A stretch of 64,000 bases of DNA from Hydrangea macrophylla (lineage: Eukaryota > Streptophyta > Magnoliopsida > Cornales > Hydrangeaceae). Below, piece after piece: positions 57,195-64,000 of the stretch. A program made the position numbers and the translations under genes. The notes beneath the pieces are model-generated. The model did no database searches. It worked only from the letters and a program-made list of their open reading frames with translations, and was not told where the DNA came from. Numbering within the stretch: position 1 is the stretch's first letter; each line of letters begins with the position of its first letter. The DNA lies in assembly GCA_033977485.1 (NCBI GenBank), contig CM066993.1, positions 32,528,501-32,592,500 of the forward strand, read 5' to 3'.

Positions 57195-57258
57195 GGATCT
57201 TAACTCAAAAATTTTCAAAGACTTTTGAAAAAGGAAGAGCCGAGGCTCTCATACCAAT

Positions 57259-58598
57259 TGTTGGCCCAAATATGGAAACCTTAGAGGGGGGGTGAATAAG
57301 GTTTTAGCGGAATTTTAACCTTTTCAAAACTTAATTGCAAATTAAACACAAACACAAACAATTAACTAAAGAGATAAGGGAAGAGATACTTACAAACCGA
57401 TTTTTCAAGTGGTTCGGCAATCGCACCCCGCGTCCTACGTCCACCCATCAAGAACACCTCTTGAGGATTCCTTTACTCCGATCTACTTCACGGGTGTAGA
57501 CCAAACCGTTCTCGGAGCACTTACGGGTGTGCACCAAACTGTTACAAGAGCCTTCAATCTCTCCCAAAGAATAACACCTCTTCTTTGCACACAAGGGTTA
57601 CTAACCCTCAACCTTTACAAATTTGATTTGAATACAAATTGATAACTCTCTCTCTAGAGTGGATAATACAATTAAAGCTCACTACAATTTTGCTCTCTCA
57701 AGAAATACAAATGAAAGAATTGAGCAAATTGATAAACTCACACAACTAGGGCTCAAATGTGAATGATTAAAAATCAAAAAGTTGTGTGATTCAATACTAT
57801 GTTTTCCAATAAAAATCTCAACCCCAAATAGCTTGGGAAAACATGTATTTATAAGCCTTGGAAGATTATAGTCGTTGGTGGCAAGTTTGGTAATTAAAAG
57901 CCCCTTTAAAAACTAGCCGTTATTGCCTTTCAGGCCGATTCAGTCGACTGGACCTTGAAGCAGTCGACTGGGCTTTGAAGCAGTCGACTGAGATGTGTTT
58001 ACAGAGGGTTCTGTTTGCATTCTGCTTACTTCGGCCGACTGCATCGGGCCCTCAGTCGACTGCCCCTCCCTGTTTGACAGCTTGACACATCTCAACTAAA
58101 ATGGCCATAACTCCCTCTACAAAACTCGGATTTTCGATCTGTTTGATGTTTTGGAAACTAGATTCAAATACCTTTCCAACCATATATGATTCAACAATTA
58201 ATTATTTTCCAATTGGTTGGGGCATTGCTTTAAAATGATCCACTTAAAATTTATTTCCAAAACTTTAACCTTTAGAGTTTGTTTGAGCCCCTATGAGTGT
58301 GAGATCAAGATGCCTTACAATGATGGTCCTAGACTTCAATCAAGGATGAAATATCTTCAAATCTTCAAGCTTGATCCTTGTTGAGCTCCTTGTAATCTTG
58401 ATCTACATCAATTAAATCTCATGCACACAAAGATGTTAAAAACATTGATACATTATTAATACATGAGATTGTATATGAGCATAAAAATGACTATGATAAT
58501 AACAAAAAATGAATCATTATGAATCATGTAATTATCATAGCATATTTGACATCATCAAAACATAATTAAATATGCCTTAATATACCTTAAGGCTAACA
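57259..58598 (-). repeat. LTR2 of the array
   Basis: Shares with LTR3 the variants GCGTCCTACG, CACCCATCAAG, AAGAATAACACC, AAATCAAAAAG and TTTATAAGCC, where LTR1 and LTR4 have GCGGCCTACG, CACCCCTCAAG, AAGAAGAACACC, AAATCAACAAG and TTTATAGGCC. Exact CAGTCGACTG occurs at 57941, 57961, 57981 and 58053. Confidence 0.9.
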
Positions 58599-58599
58599 A

Positions 58600-58612
58600 T
58601 CTTCCCCTTTTT
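58600..58612 (-). promoter_or_regulatory. Polypurine tract, unit 2
   Basis: AAAAAGGGGAAGA before TTGTTAGCC on the minus strand. It has one G-to-A change relative to unit 1; unit 3 has the same change at 61620-61632. Confidence 0.78.
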
Positions 58613-59031
58613 GATGATAGCAAACAACCAATGAAGGATATGCCAATATAAGCACATTTGGTCATTTTCATATTATCATTCATAAAAGATATCATATGTT
58701 AAAGTACATGAATGATAACTACCCAAATACTTCTCCCCAATACTTCTCATATTTCTCCCCCTTTGACATTATCAAAAAGATTTGGGGATAAAACACAAAG
58801 CTCCCCCTCACAATAGGCATACAAATCAAAAGGCCAAAAAGATACCAAAAATAAACAAATATAACCACATGTGAGAAAATGAATACATGAAAGTGCTCCC
58901 CCTAAGCATGTGGAATGATAAAAGATACCAAAAGATATTAATAGAAAGCATATTCTCCCAAAAGATACCAATAATAAAGTTGGAGAACTCAAAATATAAG
59001 ATAAACAAAAATTCAGTCTGGAGAACTCCTT

Positions 59032-59169
59032 CAGTCGACAAAAACAAAAAGGCATCAGTCGACTGTGCATTTGATCTGTCGACTCCTCAGTCGACTTAAC
59101 AATGCAGAATCAAAAAGTTCAAAACCTCATACCTGAATCAGTCGACTGTGTCAGGGTACCAGTCGACTG
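59032..59169. repeat. CAGTCGACTG palindrome cluster in the internal region (unit 2)
   Basis: Exact copies at 59056, 59139 and 59160, near copies at 59032, 59075 and 59088. The equivalent clusters stand in unit 1 (about 56012-56149) and unit 3 (about 62052-62189). Together with the LTR cluster each unit has about seven exact and four near copies. Confidence 0.88.
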
Positions 59170-59530
59170 CTTTGTTCAGCAGTTCATAAAAATGACAGTT
59201 CAGTAGAAAAAATTTGAATGATTCACAAAACATTATTTTGTCTAACCATTCTAAAAACTTTGTCTAATCAAACAAAAGCATATCATCATTTTTTCAAATA
59301 AACAATATCAAGAGCATGATGATTTATGTAAAGACATATCCAAATCACAAGTGGATGAAACAAGATTATGCATAAAAAATCAAGAGAAATATCAAAACAA
59401 GTTAATCTAGCCTACTCCTACTAGGCTTAAGATAAGAGATTTAACCATTGTCCAAGCGCCTCTTGGATGCAACATTTGCCGAGTAGGTAGGAGAGGATCC
59501 CTTCACAACCCAAACCATGTTAACTTTCTT

Positions 59531-60214
59531 TCAAAATAAACATTTATAATTAACATGCCCCTTTTTCATGCAATAATGACAAGTTATATGGGGAAGGGTC
59601 TCATTTGAGATTGATTCCTTAACAAAGAATTTCTTGTGAGGACTTTGAGAGTTTGAAGTAGAGGATGTGGACTTTATAAAGAAGCTTTTGTACTTCTTTT
59701 CCTTATATGTGGGATTAAATCCCAAACCGGCCTTATCAAAAACACATTTTTGTTTACCCAAAAGCATATTCAAATTTTGTTCACCTTGGGTAAACTTGGC
59801 CAAAGTTTTTGTCAAATCATTCACTTCCTTTCTCAATTCAACATTTTCCTTTTCAATAAGTTCACTTGAAGGTTGATTGGTTGAAACAAGCTTTTCTTTT
59901 CTCAAAATTTCATTTTGAGATTTTAACTCATCTAATTGCTTTTTCAACTCCAAATTTTCTTTTTCAAGCTCATTTGAAGATTGTGGTTTTAAAACATGTT
60001 TTTCATTTTCAATCTTCAAAGATTCATTTTGGGATTTCATAATATTTAACTCATTTGAAAGTTTGGAAAAATTCTTTTTAAGAGTTATATATTTTGATCC
60101 CATATTCTTCAACTCCTCATGTAACTCCTCAAATGCACATTGAAGTTCATCATAATCATGAGATTGAATAATTGAGGTTGGTTTAGAATTTACCCCAAAA
60201 TATGTAGTTTCCAT
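59531..60214 (-). CDS. gag: Truncated Copia-like Gag (coiled coil plus zinc knuckle), unit 2
   Basis: ATG at 60214 (METTYFGVNSK), 227 codons. Residues ~30-150 are rich in Glu, Lys and Leu in heptad-like order (ELKNMGSKYITLKKNFSKL, then NELEKENLELKKQLDEL), predicting a long coiled coil. LAKFTQGEQNLNMLLGKQKC and FDKAGLGFNP are typical SIRE/Maximus-type Copia Gag text. The C-terminus is a CX2CX4HX4C knuckle (CHYCMKKGHVNYKC). The N-terminal capsid-like domain and everything after the knuckle are missing. The frame stays open upstream through the primer site into the LTR but without an ATG. Intact in this unit. Confidence 0.85.
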   Translation of the reverse strand: METTYFGVNSKPTSIIQSHDYDELQCAFEELHEELKNMGSKYITLKKNFSKLSNELNIMKSQNESLKIENEKHVLKPQSSNELEKENLELKKQLDELKSQNEILRKEKLVSTNQPSSELIEKENVELRKEVNDLTKTLAKFTQGEQNLNMLLGKQKCVFDKAGLGFNPTYKEKKYKSFFIKSTSSTSNSQSPHKKFFVKESISNETLPHITCHYCMKKGHVNYKCLF

Positions 60215-60264
60215 GGATCTTAACTCAAAATTTTTCAAAGACTTTTGAAAAAGAAAGAGCCAAG

Positions 60265-60276
60265 GCTCTGATACCA
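60265..60276 (-). promoter_or_regulatory. Primer-binding site, tRNA-iMet type, unit 2
   Basis: TGGTATCAGAGC on the minus strand, two bases from the LTR3 end CCAACA. It defines the orientation of the array. The same intact site is at 63285-63296 in unit 3. Confidence 0.9.
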
Positions 60277-60278
60277 AT

Positions 60279-61618
60279 TGTTGGCCCAAATATGGAAACC
60301 TTAGAGGGGGGGTGAATAAGGTTTTAGCGGAATTTTAACCTTTTCAAAACTTAATTGCAAATTAAACACAAACACAAACAATTAACTAAAGAGATAAGGG
60401 AAGAGATACTTGCAAACCGATTTTTCAAGTGGTTCGGCAATCGCACCCCGCGTCCTACGTCCACCCATCAAGAACACCTCTTGAGGATTCCTTTACTCCG
60501 ATCTACTTCACGGGTGTAGACCAAACCATTCCCGGAGCACTTACGGGTGTGCACCAAACTGTTACAAGAGCCTTCAATCTCTCCCAAAGAATAACACCTC
60601 TTCTTTGCACACAAGGGTTACTAACCCTCAACCTTTACAAATTTGATTTGAATACAAATTGATAACTCTCTCTCTAGAGTGGATAATACAATTAAAGCTC
60701 ACTACAATTTTGCTCTCTCAAGAAATACAAATGAAAGAATTGAGCAAATTGATAAACTCACACAACTAGGGCTCAAATGTGAATGATTAAAAATCAAAAA
60801 GTTGTGTGATTCAATACTATGTTTTCCAATAAAAATCTCAACCCCAAATAGCTTGGGAAAACATGTATTTATAAGCCTTGGAAGATTATAGTCGTTGGTG
60901 GCAAGTTTGGTAATTAAAAGCCCCTTTAAAAACTAGCCGTTATTGCCTTTCAGGCCGATTCAGTCGTCTGGACCTTGAAGTAGTCGACTGGGCTTTGAAG
61001 CAGTCGACTGAGATGTGTTTACAGAGGGTTCTGTTTGCATTCTGCTTACTTCGGTCGACTGCATCGGGCCCTCAGTCGACTGCCCCTCCCTGTTTGACAG
61101 CCTGACACATCTCAACTAAAATGGCCATAACTCCCTCTACAAAACTCGGATTTTCGATCCGTTTGATGTTTTGGAAACTAGATTCAAATACCTTTCCAAC
61201 CATATAAGATTCAACAATTAATTATTTTCCAATTGGTTGGGGCATTGCTTTAAAATGATCCACTTAAAATTTATTTCCAAAACTTTAACCTTTAGAGTTT
61301 GTTTGAGCCCCTATGAGTGTGAGATCAGGATGCCTTACAATGATGGTCCTAGACTTCAATCAAGGATGAAATATCTTCAAATCTTCAAGCTTGATCCTTG
61401 TTGAGCTCCTTGTAATCTTGATCTACATCAATTAAATCTCATGCACACAAAGATGTTAAAAACATTGATACATTATTAATACATGAGATTGTATATGAGC
61501 ATAAAAATGACTATGATAATAACAAAAAATGAATCATTATGAATCATGTAATTATCATAGCATATTTGACATCATCAAAACATAATTAAATATGCCTTAA
61601 TATACCTTAAGGCTAACA
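60279..61618 (-). repeat. LTR3 of the array
   Basis: Nearly identical to LTR2 and sharing its private variants. One palindrome is mutated (CAGTCGTCTG at 60961). Confidence 0.9.
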
Positions 61619-62550
61619 ATCTTCCCCTTTTTGATGATAGAAAACAACCAATGAAGGACATGCCAATATAAGCACATTTGGTCATTTTCATATTATCATT
61701 CATAAAAGATATCATATGTTAAAGTACATGAATGATAACTACCCAAATACTTCTCCCCAATACTTCTCATATTTCTCCCCCTTTGACATTATCAAAAAGA
61801 TTTGGGGATAAAACACAAAGCTCCCCCTCACAATAGGCATACAAATCAAAAGGCCAAAAAGATACCAAAAATAAACAAATATAACCACATGTGAGAAAAT
61901 GAATACATGAAAGTGCTCCCCCTAAGCATGTGGAATGATAAAAGATACCAAAAGATATTAATAGAAAGCATATTCTCCCAAAAGATACCAATAATAAAGT
62001 TGGAGAACTCAAAATATAAGATAAACAAAAATTCAGTCTGGAGAACTCCTTCAGTCGACAAAAACAAAAAGGCATCAGTCAACTGTGCATTTGATCAGTC
62101 GACTCCTCAGTCGACTTAACAATGCAGAATCAAAAAGTTCAAAGCCTCATACCTGAATCAGTCGACTGTGTCGGGGTACCAGTCGACTGCTTTGTTCAGC
62201 AGTTCATAAAAATGACAGTTCAGTAGAAAAAATTTGAATGATTCACAGAACATCATTTTGTCTAACCATTCTAAAAACTTTGTCTAATCAAACAAAAGCA
62301 TATCATCATTTTTTCAAATAAACAATATCAAGAGCATGATGATTTATGTAAAGACATATCCAAATCACAAGTGGATGAAACAAGATTATGCATAAAAAAT
62401 CAAGAGAAATATCAAAACAAGTTAATCTAGCCTACTCCTACTAGGCTTAAGATAAGAGATTTAACCATTGTCCAAGCGCCTCTTGGATGCAACATTTGCC
62501 GAGTAGGTAGGAGAGGATCCCTTCACAACCCAAACCATGTTAACTTTCTT

Positions 62551-63234
62551 TCAAAATAAACATTTATAATTAACATGCCCCTTTTTCATGCAATAATGAC
62601 AAGTTATATGGGGAAGGGTCTCATTTGAGATTGATTCCTTAACAAAGAATTTCTTGTGAGGACTTTGAGAGTTTGAAGTAGAGGATGTGGACTTTATAAA
62701 GAAGCTTTTGTACTTCTTTTCCTTATATGTGGGATTAAATCCCAAACCGGCCTTATCAAAAACACATTTTTGTTTACCCAAAAGCATATTCAAATTTTGT
62801 TCACCTTGGGTAAACTTGGCCAAAGTTTTTGTCAAATCATTCACTTCCTTTCTCAATTCAACATTTTCCTTTTCAATAAGTTCACTTGAAGGTTGATTGG
62901 TTGAAACAAGCTTTTCTTTTCTCAAAATTTCATTTTGAGATTTTAACTCATCTAATTGCTTTTTCAACTCCAAATTTTCTTTTTCAAGCTCATTTGAAGA
63001 TTGTGGTTTTAAAACATGTTTTTCATTTTCAATCTTCAAAGATTCATTTTGGGATTTCATAATATTTAACTCATTTGAAAGGTTGGAAAAATTCTTTTTA
63101 AGAGTTATATATTTTGATCCCATATTCTTCAACTCCTCATGTAACTCCTCAAATGCACATTGAAGTTCATCATAATCATGAGATTGAATAATTGAGGTTG
63201 GTTTAGAATTTACCCCAAAATATGTAGTTTCCAT
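62551..63234 (-). CDS. gag: Truncated Copia-like Gag, unit 3
   Basis: 227 codons from ATG 63234; almost identical to unit 2 (a Lys-to-Asn change in the KNFSKLSNEL segment is the visible difference). It has the same coiled coil and zinc knuckle, and the same missing N-terminal domain. An intact primer site (63285-63296) and polypurine tract (61620-61632) flank it, so this unit could in principle be copied with proteins from a full-length relative. Confidence 0.85.
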   Translation of the reverse strand: METTYFGVNSKPTSIIQSHDYDELQCAFEELHEELKNMGSKYITLKKNFSNLSNELNIMKSQNESLKIENEKHVLKPQSSNELEKENLELKKQLDELKSQNEILRKEKLVSTNQPSSELIEKENVELRKEVNDLTKTLAKFTQGEQNLNMLLGKQKCVFDKAGLGFNPTYKEKKYKSFFIKSTSSTSNSQSPHKKFFVKESISNETLPHITCHYCMKKGHVNYKCLF

Positions 63235-63298
63235 GGATCTTAACTCAAAATTTTTCAAAGACTTTTGAAAAAGAAAGAGCCAAGGCTCTGATACCAAT

Positions 63299-64000
63299 TG
63301 TTGGCCCAAATATTGAAACCTTAGAGGGGGGGTGAATAAGGTTTTAGCGAAATTTTAACCTTTTCAAAACTTAATTGCAAATTAAACACAAACACAAACA
63401 ATTAACTAAAGAGATAAGGGAAGAGATACTTGCAAACCGATTTTTCAAGTGGTTCGGCAATCACACCCCGCGGCCTACGTCCACCCCTCAAGAACACCTC
63501 TTGAGGATTCCTTTACTCCGATCTACTTCACGGGTGTAGACCAAATTGTTCCCGGAGCACTTACGGGTGTGCACCAAACTGTTACAAGAGCCTTCAATCT
63601 CTCCCAAAGAAGAACACCTCTTCTTTGCAAACAAGGGTTACTAACCCTCAACCTTTACAAATTTGATTTGAATACAAATTGATAACTCTCTCTCTAGAGT
63701 GGATAATACAATTAAAGCTCACTACAATTTTGCTCTTTTAAGAAATACAAATGAAAGAATTGAGCAAATTGATAAACTCACACAACTAGGGCTCAAATGT
63801 GAATGATTAAAAATCAACAAGTTGTGTGATTCAATACTATGTTTTCCAATAAAAATCTCAACCCCAAATAGCTTGGAAAAACATGTATTTATAGGCCTTG
63901 GAAGATTATAGTCGTTGGTGGCAAGTTTGGTAATTAAAAGCCCCTTTAAAAACTAGCCGTTATTGCCTTTCAGGCCGATTCAGTCGACTGGACCTTGAAG
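63299..64000 (-). repeat. LTR4 of the array, cut by the window end
   Basis: About the first half (plus-strand order) of a fourth LTR. Private changes include AAATATTGAAACC near 63309, GCGAAATTTT near 63346 and CAATCACACC near 63459. At five sites it agrees with LTR1 against LTR2 and LTR3. Confidence 0.88.

Larger units (their letters stand above)
54238..64000 (-). mobile_element. Tandem array of a gag-only Copia-like element (period ~3020 bp)
   Basis: TGTTGGCCCAAATATGG (last copy TTGG) starts at 54238, 57259, 60279 and 63299, giving periods of 3021, 3020 and 3020. In minus orientation each unit is LTR (about 1340 bp), tRNA-iMet primer site, gag, non-coding stretch, polypurine tract, next LTR. 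The order is LTR1-int1-LTR2-int2-LTR3-int3-LTR4, running off the window. There is no protease, integrase or RT. Gag-only elements are known in plants (TR-GAG type). The array sits in the Athila-like gag. LTR1 differs most; LTR2 and LTR3 share variants that LTR1 and LTR4 lack. Confidence 0.93.

Noticed and set aside
57941..59169. Evenly repeated short palindromes, considered as a CRISPR-like array
   Set aside because: Spacing is irregular, the repeat is only 10 bp, the setting is a plant LTR element, and spacers are conserved between units.

Overview
This is nuclear DNA from a flowering plant, almost certainly from a repeat-rich intergenic or pericentromeric region. The evidence is plant-type LTR retrotransposons (Ty3/Gypsy chromovirus-like, Athila-like, Ty1/Copia-like), hAT, CACTA, Stowaway and Tourist elements, a plant L1-type LINE, a SINE, a nuclear copy of part of plastid psbA, and a fragment of a plant meiotic-type (SDS-like) cyclin gene. 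I found no intact host gene, tRNA or rRNA. The species cannot be named from the sequence.

Layout. 1-3.7 kb is a cluster of foldback DNA elements (MITEs). 3.9-5.3 kb is a truncated minus-strand Gypsy LTR. 6.5-25.9 kb is a nested stack: a fragment of a long-LTR element (6537-7583) is entered by a Gypsy element (7584 to 22310). Its 5' LTR is split by a structurally complete LARD-like element (8249-18083), which carries a 622-bp hAT-like element in its 3' LTR. The Gypsy gag is cut off at 22310 by a 3.3-kb LTR of another family in minus orientation. 26-30.4 kb is MITE-dense, with one SINE.

30.4-38.5 kb is a second nest: a plastid psbA fragment is split by an hAT-like element (30496-38205, 8-bp duplication). 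That element is split by a 7.0-kb CACTA element (30707-37742, 3-bp duplication), which carries two spliceable exons of an SDS-like cyclin gene (one stop codon) and a MITE. 38.5-43 kb holds more MITE and hAT elements and an array of six or seven monomers of about 190 bp. 43.8-45.9 kb is a 5'-truncated LINE.

46.2-48.6 kb has a Tourist-like MITE, a Stowaway-like MITE and a tandem palindrome array. 48.6-51.5 kb is a minus-strand Gypsy LTR. 51.5-54.2 kb is an Athila-like LTR, primer site and broken gag. 54,238 to the window end is a tandem array (period about 3020 bp) of a gag-only Copia-like element in minus orientation, LTR-internal-LTR-internal-LTR-internal-LTR.

No genes here form a pathway. 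The interest is in element architecture: non-autonomous elements keep the cis signals (LTR ends, primer site, polypurine tract, terminal and subterminal repeats) while lacking enzymes. All boundaries were read by eye; those described with target-site duplications are the firmest.
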